Below, in pieces: positions 53,397 to 64,000 of a stretch of DNA of 64,000 nt. The stretch lies in contig JAHLMK010000022.1 in the NCBI GenBank assembly GCA_019915135.1, positions 372,001 to 436,000 of the forward strand. Direction: 5' to 3'. The DNA is from Strobilurus pachycystidiatus. Taxonomy: Eukaryota > Basidiomycota > Agaricomycetes > Agaricales > Physalacriaceae. The first letter of the stretch is position 1. Each line of letters starts with the position of its first letter. A program made the translations under genes and the position numbers. The notes under the pieces are model-generated. The model was not told where the DNA came from. It worked only from the letters and a program-made list of their open reading frames with translations, and did not search any database.

Positions 53397-56300
53397 ATGT
53401 CCTCCCTGCCTTCTTCTCTCGAATCGCTCATCATCAGCCTCGTCGAGCCTGCAAGAAGCAATCACGCCATCAAAGACGAACTCCTGCTGCACTGCCAGGA
53501 TATCCTCAACAGGTGCCCTCACTGAATGCCGGGCCACAGCCAAACGCTGAATGTCATGCAGCCACATCCCCCAAAGCGATCTGAGCCTTGGCCAACTTAC
53601 CGATCACGTCAAACGGCAGCGTACGTCGCTATTTGAGAGCTTTCGCGGTCTTTCAACGTTCAGCAGTGCTGCATTCGTCGCCCTCAAGCAGTAATGCCCA
53701 TGCCAAATTCACAAATCTCCTTTCTCGCCTGTTAGATCAGGTACGTTGCCTTCAATTCACATAGACCACTCCTTGAGACCCTCCACAGCCTGTCCTGGCA
53801 AGGAAAAACGAAGTCATCCGCTTTCTACACGCTCTCGCGTCCTCTTCCTCCTCCTCGCAACCATCGGCTATACCCTCCCTCTTGCCCTCCATAGTACCAC
53901 CACCACCCCAACGAAAGACACCAACACCAAGTCCTGTCGATCCACCATTCGAAACGCGTCAACCAAGAGGCACAACCAAAGCCGAGCTTCTGAAGGAGTA
54001 CCGCCAAAAGATAGGACGACCACATATACCCGAACACCTCCTCCTTCGTGACACGCTCTACCTTCTTCAAGGCATATCCGGCAAATACGTTCGCTTCTCA
54101 TTACAAGACGATGACACAGACTACCGATTCAACTTTGTTGAAGACTCGCGATACACCATCTCTGAGCCAGTCAAGACGCTCATACACCGACTATCTGAAG
54201 TCGGCTACCTCTACACGCGTGTCGAGAGTTTTGTGCGGGAACGAGAAGGCGCGACGGCTGTCGGGATGATAGAGCAGAGTTTGTGCCATCATCTGCAAGC
54301 TCAACTAACAGAATATTACCGCCTCATCGCTGTGCTGGAGTCGCAGATGCCAGCTCCAGTGAAGGATGACAGGCCAAATCTTCGTCAGGAGGAGACAGGC
54401 CTGACGCTGCGACGCCTGGATGTTTGGATAAACGATTGGCGCCTCAGGATGCGCATGATGAGCGTGTGTGTAGAGGGTGCTCGGGACGCCCATGGCGGAG
54501 CCCTAGTCAATCTGATACACAGCTACACCGACAACGGGGATCCATTCGTCCGCAAGTTCACGGATCAGCTGCTGGAAGAGGTGTCCAAGCCGTTCTTCGC
54601 GACTCTGCACAAATGGCTATTCTCTGGGGAGCTATACGACCCCTTCAATGAATTCTTCGTCGCGGCGGACTCAGCCCTTGCGCATCTACAGTACATGCAC
54701 CCGTCCTCGTTGACTGGACAGCCGTCCGGCGATGAAGGCTTTGGTGGATTCCAGGTCGACAACGAAGATAACACGGAACGAAGCCAAAATGGTCTGCGAC
54801 TATGGCAGTCAAAGTATCAATTCCAGGAGAATATGTTGCCTATGTTTGTTGGAGAGGCTTTTGGGCGGAAGGCGCGTTATGCTATCATTGGCGGAACAGG
54901 TGGACTAACCGAGAATAGATACTATCCACGGGAAAAAGCTTGAACTTTATCCGATATAGCTGTCATGATAGCGACTGGGTTGCGACGAGAGAAAAGATGA
55001 GTGACACAGGCGGTAGTAAGTTCATGGATCTCAAGAGTCATTTGGTAGAACTCTTATTTACATCCCCAGCTTTGAAATACAGCGACATCAATGGCTTGGA
55101 GCGGTCGATTGACGCGGCATACCAAGTCGCGAGTCATCGGTTGTTCGAGGTGTTCATTGACAAGTTCAAACTATTAGACCATCTAAGTGCACTCAAGCAT
55201 TATCTCTTGCTCGGACATGGCGACTTCGCTGACCAGCTCATGGAATCCCTTGGGTGCGTTCTCTATAGACCGGCGCTCTCGCCTTCTTATCGTTGTCGTT
55301 ATCTTGCAGTCCAAGTCTAGCGCGTCCAGCAAATACGTTGTTCCGACATAACCTTACGGCGACTCTTGAAACCGCCATTCGTTCATCCAATGCACAGAAT
55401 GACCCCCCGGATGTGCTCCGCCGATTGGACTCCCGCATGCTCGAATACACCCACGGAGAGATTGGGTGGGATGCGTTCACGCTGGAATACAAAGTCGACG
55501 CACCCATCGACACCGTCATCGATCCTGGGAGTATGATCAAGTACCTCAAGTTGTTCAACCACCTCTGGCAGATGAAGCGCATCGAATCTGCTTTGACACA
55601 GGGTTGGATGCGTGTCGCGGGCGACTCGCGGACGTTCCTAAGGGTTCCTGGTGAGGTCAATTTCTTTTGTGAGCTTTGGTAACCGTGCTCAGCCGTAACG
55701 ATCAGAGCTCGAATACCAGTGGCACCAGATTCGCATTGTCAATGCGGAGATGATTCACTTTATACGCCAGATGCAAGCGTACTGTTATCTTGAAGTCATA
55801 GAGTGTTCGTGGAAGGCGCTCGTGGAATTCCTTCACAAGAAGGAAGGCGATTTGGACTCGCTGATCGAGGCACACAAGAGCTATCTGGATCGTATGGTGA
55901 AGAAGGTGCTACTGCTGAGCCCTAAAGCAGGACGAGAAGTCAGGCGCATTGACCTTGATTGCGGCGACCTTGACTGAATAGCCATCATAGGAAAACCTTC
56001 TTATCCAGGTCCGGGATCTTTTCGCGACGATCCTCCAATTTCGGGAAGCATCTGTAGGTGTTTCGCGACAAGTCTCGAGCCACGTTGATTGTCTATTTCA
56101 GGACAACTTCTACAATTACTGTCTTTCGGAGTCAGTGAGACGGGATCGGGAATTGGACACGGAGCGTGTACGTCCATCATGTCCGCATGTCATACGAGGT
56201 TAATGATATCTTCTCAAGGGTGTCTACACTGGCCGCGAAAATCAACCTACCTTGGGAGATGCACTTCCGGCTCTACTTCATCCAGTAAAGGACTATGGTG

Positions 56301-56428
56301 CCACATTTTCGGAGAAGGCGCAGACACTGGTCCAGCAGCTGCAGGCTCATCCAGATCTTGACTGTCGCTTCCTGGCCGTGAGACTCAACTTTGCCGACTT
56401 TTATCGGTCGAGGAAAGAGCAGAAGTGA
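53397..56428 (+). CDS. SPC98: Gamma-tubulin complex component 3 (Spc98/GCP3), 860 aa
   Basis: Ten exons: 53397-53512, 53562-53620, 53664-53740, 53789-54871, 54919-55253, 55310-55650, 55706-55938, 55991-56053, 56102-56167 and 56219-56428 (2,583 nt, TGA end). The protein starts MSSLPSSLESLIISLVEPARS. The GRIP1 region opens with PEHLLLRDTLYLLQGISGKYVRF and includes LYDPFNEFF and STGKSLNFIRYSC. GRIP2 includes HYLLLGHGDFADQLMESLG, YLKLFNHLWQMKRIE and HKSYLDRMVKKVLLL. The C-terminus ends RFLAVRLNFADFYRSRKEQK. It nucleates microtubules with gamma-tubulin and GCP2 at the spindle pole body. Length fits the family. The fourth intron (54872-54918) starts GCGCGT, so a GC-AG intron is required to keep the conserved frame. 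It is the first complete conserved gene after 50 kb of remnants. Confidence 0.92.
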
Positions 56429-56846
56429 TTGATATTGACGATGGTGTGCCACTCCGCCTCATGCTCGCGCTACAGTCAACTTGCTCAACGACAAGCGTGT
56501 AAGGTGCCAGTATTAGCTTGTCTTTCGGCCCTCGTGCATCATGTTGTGTCTGTTCGGTCTCATCCGCTACCGACCAACTTCTTCATTGACTCGAGCTAAT
56601 GAAAACTGTTGTGCTTGGATCCCGAAGAGTATCTCGCATAGATCTGGCCACTTCTCTGCTTGGCATTGACGTTCAGAGTGCATGTATAGGTTCAACGTCA
56701 AACTGTCTATCTGCGGTCGTTCTCATTCCGTCCAAGCCGTCAGATGTTCTGGACACGGCAGTGCAGGTTTCCCTTCCCCTGTGGCGTCCGTAATGCAATT
56801 GAGCTGCTATTTAAGAAGTCAACCAACATCTTTACTTGCTCTCAAG
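56429..56846. other. Intergenic spacer between GCP3 and the P450 gene
   Basis: Tandem (+,+) spacer; contains the promoter of the P450 gene. Small ORFs at 56599-56793 are not supported. Confidence 0.5.
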
Positions 56847-59210
56847 ATGGAAAACGCGTTAGTCTCCAGTATCAGACAGGCGCTGAATCCCAACCTATAT
56901 ATGTGTCTCTTCCTGGGTAGCTGTGTATCTCTTGCTGGATGCTACGCGTATACTAACCTGACTAGCCTATGTCACCTACAGACTGCTGGTGTATCCTTTC
57001 CTTCTTTCTCCGCTCCGACACGTCGCAGGACCGCCACTGGGCCATCCGATCCTCGGTCAACTTTTGAATCTTTACGGAGAGAACATCGACATCCTAAGCC
57101 AATGGTTCAAGAAATACGGGCCTGTCGTCCGAGTCATGGCACCGCTTGGGATGGAACGGCTTCTTATCCAGGATCCAGAGATAGTATCAGAAGTTCTAGT
57201 TAAAGACTGGAAACGCTTCCCTCGAGTAAGCACACTTCACTCCCTCTCAAGTTGCAACTGACGGATGTCAGGGGCCATATACGAACAAAATGCTTGAACT
57301 TGTATCTGGGCGTGGCCTTTTGACTCTGCATGGAGATGAACACCAGGAGCTGAGGAAAGTATTGCAGCCGGCCTTCTCCTCTTCAAACCTCTCTGCTCGT
57401 TCGTGCTTACCATAATGCTCCTATTGATCTGAGCCCTACCTAGAGAGCGAAATGTACCATGAACCCATTGACGGGTGCGTTTCTAGCCCTTTAGACTGAC
57501 GAAGTCTGACGATGGGCATCCATCGCAGCTTTGTTGATCTATTATCGAGACATATAAAAAATGCTGGCGCTCATGGTCAAATTGTCCCCATGTATGACTT
57601 TTGTGAGTACCAATGTGAACTACCTAAACTTTTTTATCTAATAGTACTCGGCAGTGAGTAAAATTACGCTTGACATAATCTGCGAAACAGCATTCGGGTA
57701 TCACTCCGATTCCGTTCACGATCCGTCCAATGAGCTCGCAGTAGCGTATGGGAACATAACGCGGATTCAACGCGGTAAGAATTAGGAGATGTGGCTATGA
57801 GCATTGAGTATGCAACTGATTACTTTGAAGCTTCCAACATGGCATTCTTCTTCTTTTTCATTCATATAGTACCCGGTGGCATGTCCTTCCTAACGACCGA
57901 GTGGGCGTACAATCATCGCAGTTGGCATCGATTTCTGGGTAGATTTATCAGCTTCTTCGGTATGAATAGTACTTTCATCGCTATTCTCCGACTGACTGAC
58001 AATGATGCTTAGATGACATGGCAACGCTTCTGGAATCTATGCACACCGTGCGTCGTATAGCACACACTCTGATTGTTGACAAGATCAGCGAGGCGTCTGG
58101 TGCTGAGGCTATGCCCAAAGAAGATATCATGAGCGTCCTGGTTCGTGCAAGACAGGAAGACGCGAGCTTCACAGTGACCGATGAGGGACTGATGGACCAA
58201 GTGGTAATAATTTCCGCGTCCTCGCAATAATCGACTCCGACTGAAACACTGTGTCCGCCTAGCTAACGTTTCTCATTGCTGGGCATGAGACTGTTTCCAG
58301 TGGCCTCTCTTGGGTAAGCAAGCATTCTTGCCTCTTCAATCAGAACGCGACCTGCGGAAAATTCGACTCTCTGACATATTTGGCAGACACTTTGGTTACT
58401 TGCTACACACCGTGACACCCAGGACAAGCTGCGACGCGAAGTTCTCCATACCTTTGGGACCTCCAGACCGGATTACAAACAACTGAAATCCATGCCTTTC
58501 CTTGACGCCGTCGTGTAAGCCTCGATTATATTGACTTTCCGACCTTTTGGGCGAGCCATTCTGTAGGAACGAAAGCCTCCGAATAATGACCCCAATACCG
58601 ACATTCACCCGGATGGCTACCGAGTCACGTACCATTCGAGGTATCGAAATCCCGAAGGGAACGATTCTGTATATATGTGTATGTTATCACCATATGTTTC
58701 TCTGCTGGAATTGACTTGCACAGATTCGCGACATCAACAGATCGGAAGTATCATGGGGTGACGACGCAGAGATGTTCGTCCAGCCAAACCGTACATAATT
58801 TGGAGACGTTCTGAAATGCCCTTAGCTTCCGTCCCGAACGTTGGTTCAATCTCCCAGACGCGTACGACCCGACGTATTCGCGATTCAGTTTCGGTACAGG
58901 ACCACGGGGCTGCATCGGGAAGAACCTGGCGCTCATGGAGATGAAGGCGATCTTGATGTATGCTTCATATTCACTGCGTTATTCACTTCGCACGAGCTAT
59001 CCACTAACCAATTACTTACTCTGTAGCGCACTGATCACTAGGTTTGAGCTCTCACCTGCGTACGAGGGCCAGAAAGCGAACGCAGATCACATTCTATCAT
59101 ACAGCGAGTATACTTCCGCTTGTTAGTTCGGCAGCTCACTGACCCACGTTCATCACTCAGAACCCGCCGACCTCCTTCCTCTCAAATTACGGGAGATCAA
59201 TCCGCGCTGA
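56847..59210 (+). CDS. Cytochrome P450 monooxygenase, 526 aa, fifteen exons
   Basis: ATG 56847. Exons: 56847-56916, 56966-57225, 57272-57398, 57444-57474, 57529-57602, 57655-57774, 57831-57938, 58013-58203, 58263-58313, 58387-58514, 58567-58678, 58724-58773, 58826-58957, 59027-59103, 59161-59210 (1,581 nt). N-terminal membrane anchor (LNPNLYMCLFL..VTYRLLVYPFLL), Pro hinge VAGPPLGHPILG, C-helix GDEHQELRKVLQPAF, I-helix FLIAGHETVSSG (AGxET), K-helix NESLR (ExxR), PERW motif FRPERWFN and heme-binding loop FSFGTGPRGCIG with the Cys ligand. All catalytic signatures are intact, so it should be a functional ER-bound oxygenase; substrate unknown. The last intron (59104-59160) begins GCGAGT; using it gives the usual end KPADLLPLKLREINPR, whereas the nearby GTATAC donor gives a non-conserved tail. 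Confidence 0.92.
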
Positions 59211-59632
59211 TTTGACTGCACATGTGAAGACTGTTTCTCAATATAATGCGTGGATACGAAACCACAAGTTGCTTCTGGGCCTTAGAATCTGAGCCGCACT
59301 GGCAGCTCCGTCTTAGCCAGTTTGTACCAAACCAATATCCGAGTTGTCGATTGAGACGGGACGTGTTATTATCTACGGCAATATGATGTGTAAACATCTC
59401 GAGGATTTTAATCTTCATGATGAAGTTTGGACTAAAGAGCCGTCATGCTACACCAGAAGGCCTAGGAGGACCATGTCAAGGGTGAAGCTAAGTTGAAAGA
59501 CGCTTGCATATACAATGAAAGAATCTACCAGCGTCAATCCATGAACAGCGTCTCGTCGTCGCTCGTACACAGCTGTTTTATCCGCCCTGTATTATTTTGC
59601 TGCTCTTCAATAGATATGGGTATGCTACAAGA
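59211..59632. other. Convergent intergenic spacer
   Basis: Shared 3' region of the P450 (+) and PDI (-) genes. Short ORFs only. Confidence 0.6.
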
Positions 59633-61409
59633 TCAAAGCTCATCATGGCTCGTGGCGTTAATAGGCTCCTGTGCGGCATCCTCGGCCACTGTCTCCTCGA
59701 CAGTTTCAGCAATCTTTGCCTCCAAGCTGTTCTTGGCGTTCTCCTCGACGAAGGCAACAAAGCTCTCGAGAGTACGGTCGCCCTCATAGTCAAGGAACTC
59801 TTTCGAGCCCGCGGGCTTGAACTTGAGCGTGGGGAAGCCGGAGATGCGGAAGGGAAGAGTAGGAGGAAGGTCGTTCTCTGTCGCTTCCATCTTGGCACTA
59901 GTGTCGACGTGTCAGTGACGTGGGCTGGACGTGAGGAATGAAGGCTTACATCACGAGACGGTCCTTGACGTTGGCAAAGTGGTCACCGAGGCTGTCCCAT
60001 GTGGGCTTGAGACGCTTGCAGTGTCCGCACCTAACATAGTCGTAAGCGGAAGGATCAACATCTAGGCTGAGAGGCACATACCAGGTGGCGTAGAACTCAA
60101 CAAAGACATCCTTGGAGTCATCAAAGACAACTTCCTCGAACGACTGGCCGACGAGAGTATAGACACTCTCGTCCTGGGTCTCGGGAATGGGTTGACTCTT
60201 GAGAGCAGGAACAAGGGTACCATCGAGGTATTGCTGCACCCAAGACTCGACGACCTCGGGAGTGATATCGGTGGTCTGGTCAATGGGGTACTTGAGCTGC
60301 AGCTCGACGTTCTGGATGACGAAGCTGGGCCATTTGACCTCGTTGAGGTTCAATGCCTTAGCGTGGTCGCCAAACTTGATGGCGTCAATCCAGACAAAGT
60401 TCATCTTGGACTTGTACGTGGAGGCGATAGGCCTGAGAGCAGCGATTTGTGCGTCCTTGTCCTCGGCAGTGGGGTCCAAGAAGAGGTAGGCGAGGGGCTT
60501 GGGGCTCTGCGCATAGATGGCGTAGTTCTCGCCGGAGACCTCGTCAATGACGGGCACAGCGAGATCCTGAATCCAGTCGCCGAGGTCCTTGGCGGAGGTC
60601 TCTGAGACCGGGTAAGGATAGGTGACAATGGGATCATCGAAGGAGCGGTAGACGACGACGGTGGGAGCGGTGAGACCCTTGGCCTGGATGAGAGCCTCGT
60701 CAGTGACTTGGCCAAAGAGGTAGTCATCACGGTGCTTCTCAGCTGCAGCGGCGAATTCGGTGGCGAGTGCATCGGAGGAAGAGGACACGTATGCGATCAC
60801 GACAACCTTGTCAGCGGCGGAGAATTCGTCAAAGTTGGCGGCGGTAACTTCGGAAACGGCAGGGAGTGATTGTCTTGAAAGAATTAGGAAGTACTGAAGA
60901 ACGAGTAACAACAACCTACTTGACCATGTAGGCGATGATGCCATCAGCCTTCCGTGGACCTTGGTAGTCAGAAGGGGTTCCGTTCTTGTAGACGCGTATT
61001 GTGCTTTAGCGAAGTTAGCTGCTTGTTACGTGCTGGAGGCAAGGGCACTCACGGGTATCCGCTGATACCGTTGGCCTGGCAAAGATCTGCCTCGTCTACA
61101 CAATCAACCTTGGCCAGCTTGATGTTCTTCTCCTTGAGAGCGGTGGCTGCCTCTTCATAATGGGGCGCAAGGGCCTTACAGTGGCCACACCTAAGCGCAC
61201 AGTACAGTCAGCAAGACGGCCAGCGAGAGAAAGGGAGAAAGGCCGCACCAGGGGGCAAAGAATTCCACGAGAATGAGTGGCTCGGGGTTGACGAGGGAGT
61301 CAAAGTCGGCCGCGGTGAGACTGAGGACATCAGAGGGCGCGTCAGAGGCAAAGGCAGACGACGCCCAGGCCAGAGCCAGCGCTGGGGAGAACAGCGATGA
61401 ATAGCGCAT
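59633..61409 (-). CDS. PDI1: Protein disulfide isomerase, 506 aa, HDEL-terminated
   Basis: Minus-strand exons 61409-61249, 61190-61053, 61003-60920, 60873-60082, 60030-59950 and 59897-59633 (1,521 nt). Signal peptide [22 protein letters not shown]. The first thioredoxin domain has the active site [12 protein letters not shown] and cis-Pro GISGYPT; the two middle redox-inactive domains follow; the second active site is [13 protein letters not shown] with cis-Pro GFPTL; an acidic tail ends HDEL, the ER retrieval signal. Both WCGHC codons are split by introns at the same place (TG|G TGC), reflecting the internal duplication of the a domains. The enzyme forms and isomerises disulfides in the ER lumen. 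Length and a-b-b'-a' order fit the family; no defects seen. Confidence 0.96.
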
Positions 61410-61660
61410 GATGAAGGGAGGATGGAAGTTAGTCAGGCCTTTTGATCGAGCCTTTTAAATTGACAAGATTCATACGTGGAGGGTTACCCTTTTCGGAATT
61501 TGGATGCGTCGGTGCACGCTTACTTAGGGTCGGCCACACCACGATACGTGTTCCATTCATCACGTTCAGCTGCTGATTTCACCATGATTTATCCAAGGAG
61601 CATGCGAGACTCTAGATTCATGTGTATATCTCTACTGTCAGTCTAGCCTACGTGATGCTA
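61410..61660. other. Spacer: PDI upstream region and verprolin 3' flank
   Basis: Both genes are on the minus strand, so this holds the PDI promoter. No clear TATA box or unfolded-protein-response element noticed. Confidence 0.5.
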
Positions 61661-63161
61661 CTACAGAGAGCCCAAGTCAAAGTCACTGCCGCGGGGGCGA
61701 CCACTGGAATACTGCTTCATGCTGGACTGGAACGGTCGCGGCGGAGGGAAGTCAGTGACAGGAAATACGTGGGATCCAGAGTTCGGAGGTGGTGAGGGGA
61801 CTGTGAAAAAAAGCATGAGCATTTATTGAAAACAAAAATGAACACAAACTCTTTCTTCGAGAGGAAGCAGTGCCGTTTACTGGTAATTTGGGAGGGGATG
61901 GCACGTTACCAGCAGAAACTACACGCGGTCTGGGCGGCGGCAGAGAGCTTGCTTGTGCGACAGGTGATGGTGAAGGTGCTTCTGCCTGAGACAGGGCACG
62001 GACGCGCTGTGGCGGGGCAGGCGGGGCGAGACTTGACGCAGCAGGTGCTGGTGCAGGGGCTTTCCGAGCTGGAGGTGGCGGCACAATCCGAGTCGACCCT
62101 GCACTCTGAGGACGCGCTGGAGGTGGGGGCGGAGCAGCGGGAGCAGCAGGAACAGCGAGACTCTGTGGGCGCGCCGGTGGCGGCGGCGGCGGTCCCCTTC
62201 CTGGCAGCGAAGGCGGAGGAGGGACACTGCGACTGGGTGTTATCGTACTGTTCCGAGCTGGGATCGCGGGTGGAGCCCTAGCCGGAGGAGACGCGCTTCG
62301 GACCGGAAGTGCCGAAGATGGACGCGCAGGTGGAGGCGGTGCAGGTGACGCTGGCGGCGGCACCTTCCGTCCAGGCAGCGCCGGCGCCGTGCGAGACGGC
62401 AAGCTTGGCGCCGCTCTCGACGGCAAACTGGGCGGTGGCGGAACTGAACGAAATGGCAGACTCGGCGGTGGCGGTGGCGTCGGCACTGACCGCACTGGTG
62501 TCGATGGGACTAGCCGGCTTGGGGCTGGAGGTGGCGTCGGCACTGATCGGTTCGGCGCTGGCGGCGGCGTCGGTACCGCTCGCGCTGGAGCCGGAGGAGG
62601 TGCTGGTACTGCGCGCGCTGGCGCCGGAGGAGGGGTAGGCACTGACCGGCTTGGTGCCGCTGAAGGTGGAAGGGGTGGTGCAGCACGGGTGGGCGTTTGA
62701 GGCGCGATGGGTGGCGGCGGAGCCCTTGGAGGTGGTGGCGCTCTCGATGGCGGCGCAAGCGCTTTTGGCGTCGGGACCGGGCGCGACGGGGGAGCCGGAG
62801 ACGGCTCTCGATTCGGGATCGTAGGCGGTTTGCCCAGTGTCGGAGGTCTCGCTTTGTGATTGTCGTCAGAATACCGAAGAGACAAGGTCAGTATGCGAGA
62901 CTCACCGAGACTGCTCTGACCAGCGGGCTTTAGTTTGGGCATGCCGCCAGCGAATAACCCGGCCAGCTGTGGCGGTCCGCCCATCGCAGGCATCGACGAG
63001 GCAGACCCGGACGATGTGACCGACCTCCCTCCAGCTCCGCCGCCGCCGCCGCCGCCACCTCCCTTCGGAGTGTCTATCGTTGGCGCACTGCGGTCATTCG
63101 TCTCTGCCTTCTTGAGTCTCTTGCCCGCCTGGATTTGCTGTAGTAGAGCGCTGGAAGCCAT
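61661..63161 (-). CDS. VRP1: Verprolin / WIP-type actin-binding protein, 445 aa
   Basis: Minus-strand exons 63161-62906, 62851-61910 and 61800-61661 (1,338 nt, TAG). The N-terminal WH2 motif is SSALLQQIQAGKRLKKAETNDRS, which binds actin monomers. A Gly run and GGPPQLAGLFAGGMPKLKP follow, then roughly 300 residues of Pro-rich repeats (RAPPPP, PPPAPARAVPAP, SVPTPPPAP) able to bind SH3 and profilin, and a C-terminal WASP-binding tail ending FPPPRPFQSSMKQYSSGRPRGSDFDLGSL. I chose ATG 63161 over the in-frame ATG at 63257 because family members begin just before WH2. The last intron is 109 bp (61909-61801, GTAACG...CACAG), longer than its neighbours. It promotes Arp2/3-driven actin assembly with WASP at endocytic sites. 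Confidence 0.9.
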
Positions 63162-63438
63162 GACGGGATGATCGTGGTTGGACCGTGAGCTCTCAATAAA
63201 TGTTTGTCGATGTTGAGTCCGCAGGATTACGACAGGTACCCTTCCGTGTGGATCCACAGCAATCCACAGTCGATGCGCAGCAAGATATCGGGGTAAGTAC
63301 TATTACGTCGTTGCTTGTGCGTGGACTAATGGCGTGGCATGGAAAGTATATTCAGATTCAACATACAGTCGATGGAGATAGCAACGTAGATAAAATGTCC
63401 ATAACAAAGTCTTGCAGTCATGAGAACACGGATCGTAC
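63162..63438. other. Verprolin upstream region
   Basis: No gene; promoter region of verprolin, following the 3' end of the next minus-strand gene. Confidence 0.5.
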
Positions 63439-64000
63439 TCAAGAGTCTGAGTTTTCGCTCGCCACTGAATGCGGCACATCAGCTCGCCGCACCTCCGGGA
63501 CTCTTGAATCACCCATCATGTCTCGCCGCAATTTGGGAACCGGAATAGGATTCGCGTACCCAGCTGCGCGGAATTGGCGTGGTCCATTGTCTGAGATTGG
63601 TCGTCGCGGCATGGGGGTGGTAAGGAGTATCGGCCGTGATGGGGTCGGCGGCGCAATCGTCACAATCTGCGCATTTCCATCTGATTCAGTCACCGATGTA
63701 AGCGAATGACGGTTAGACCCAGCAATGGACATCGTAGCAACGGAGACCACTCTTGACTGCACGCTTTCGGCGGGACTGGGAGTCTTCGGGGACATCGGCA
63801 ACGGAGGGAAGGCATCAGTCGACTGCACCCGCGAAGAAGCTTTGGTTGGTGTTGGCGCCAGCGACGCGTCCGACATTGGATACATTGATGGCGATGTCGA
63901 AGTCATAGAAAAGTGCGACTGAGGACCCAGCGCGGGTTCAGGTACCGTCAATTCGGCAGAAAATGGTGTGTCTGGCTTCATGTCCTCCCCAGTAAATTTG
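63439..64000 (-). CDS. C-terminal part of a Ser/Thr/Pro-rich protein (5' end outside window)
   Basis: A minus-strand frame open from the right edge (KFTGEDMKPDTPFSAE...) to a stop at 63439-63441, about 186 residues. Low-complexity Ser/Thr/Pro sequence (APTPTKASSRVQSTDAFPPLPMSPKTPSPAE, SVATMSIAGSNRHSLTSVTESDG, IAPPTPSRPIL) with SP/TP sites resembling phosphorylated linkers; ends SVASENSDS. No domain identifiable; may belong to a larger signalling or membrane protein. Confidence 0.6.
   Translation of the reverse strand, partial: KFTGEDMKPDTPFSAELTVPEPALGPQSHFSMTSTSPSMYPMSDASLAPTPTKASSRVQSTDAFPPLPMSPKTPSPAESVQSRVVSVATMSIAGSNRHSLTSVTESDGNAQIVTIAPPTPSRPILLTTPMPRRPISDNGPRQFRAAGYANPIPVPKLRRDMMGDSRVPEVRRADVPHSVASENSDS

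Noticed and set aside
60192..60605. Plus-strand 137-codon ORF
   Set aside because: Antisense of the long PDI exon; the PDI frame is conserved and complete.
61826..62700. Plus-strand ORFs of 103-151 codons (Gly/Ala/Val-rich)
   Set aside because: Antisense shadows of the Pro-rich repeats of verprolin on the minus strand.
1..64000. CRISPR array, bacterial operons or plasmid features
   Set aside because: Short tandem repeats present are two to three copies without regular spacers, and gene structure with spliceosomal introns is clearly eukaryotic.

Overview
The window looks like nuclear DNA of a filamentous basidiomycete, most likely an agaricomycete. Genes are split by many short introns (about 43-80 bp, GT-AG with CTAAC-type branch points). 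They encode fungal housekeeping proteins (gamma-tubulin complex component 3, verprolin, protein disulfide isomerase with a C-terminal HDEL, a CYP monooxygenase). They sit beside fungal non-LTR retrotransposons and a Plavaka-like DNA transposase remnant. There are no bacterial operons, no CRISPR and no rRNA; I recognised no tRNA gene.

Layout. 1-0.4 kb: C-terminal end of an unrecognised gene. 1.5-7 kb: a kinase fragment abutting a long decayed UTP10 (U3 snoRNP HEAT-repeat protein). 9.27-14.84 kb: an essentially full-length Tad-like LINE (ORF1 with zinc knuckles, EN-RT ORF2, RNase H) bounded by a perfect 12-bp target-site duplication. 16.4-19 kb: remnants of COQ2, CDT1 and a Plavaka-like transposase. 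20-25 kb: two spliced genes of unknown function plus minisatellites. 25.8-32.1 kb: an end-to-end mosaic of gene fragments (F-box protein, second UTP10 piece, class V myosin motor, D-amino-acid-oxidase-like, SLIP-GC-like GTPase). 32.2-36.25 kb: a second, unrelated, 5'-truncated LINE with an intron-like insertion in its RT. 38-40.5 kb: an intact ten-exon coiled-coil gene. 41.8-44.5 kb: decayed citrate synthase and an endonuclease/exonuclease/phosphatase-fold protein. 45.8-47.9 kb: an intact seven-exon 2OG-Fe(II) oxygenase-like gene with tandem exon duplications. 49.2-51.2 kb: decayed fatty acid synthase beta and SEC16-like fragments. 53.4-64 kb: a conventional gene-dense stretch: GCP3/SPC98 (+), CYP450 (+), PDI (-), verprolin (-) and the 3' part of a Ser/Pro-rich gene (-).

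Interpretation. The left 52 kb is a transposon-rich gene graveyard: more than ten host-gene pieces, still carrying their introns, truncated at both ends and joined to unrelated pieces. They therefore spread as DNA rather than as processed mRNA copies. The right 11 kb is ordinary euchromatin with complete reading frames that I reconstructed exon by exon. Most interesting are the symmetric-exon duplications in the 2OG oxygenase gene, the all-phase-0 ten-exon gene, the LINE with an apparent spliceosomal intron, and four candidate GC-AG introns. Splice sites were read by eye from frame continuity and family conservation; nothing was confirmed by transcripts or database search.
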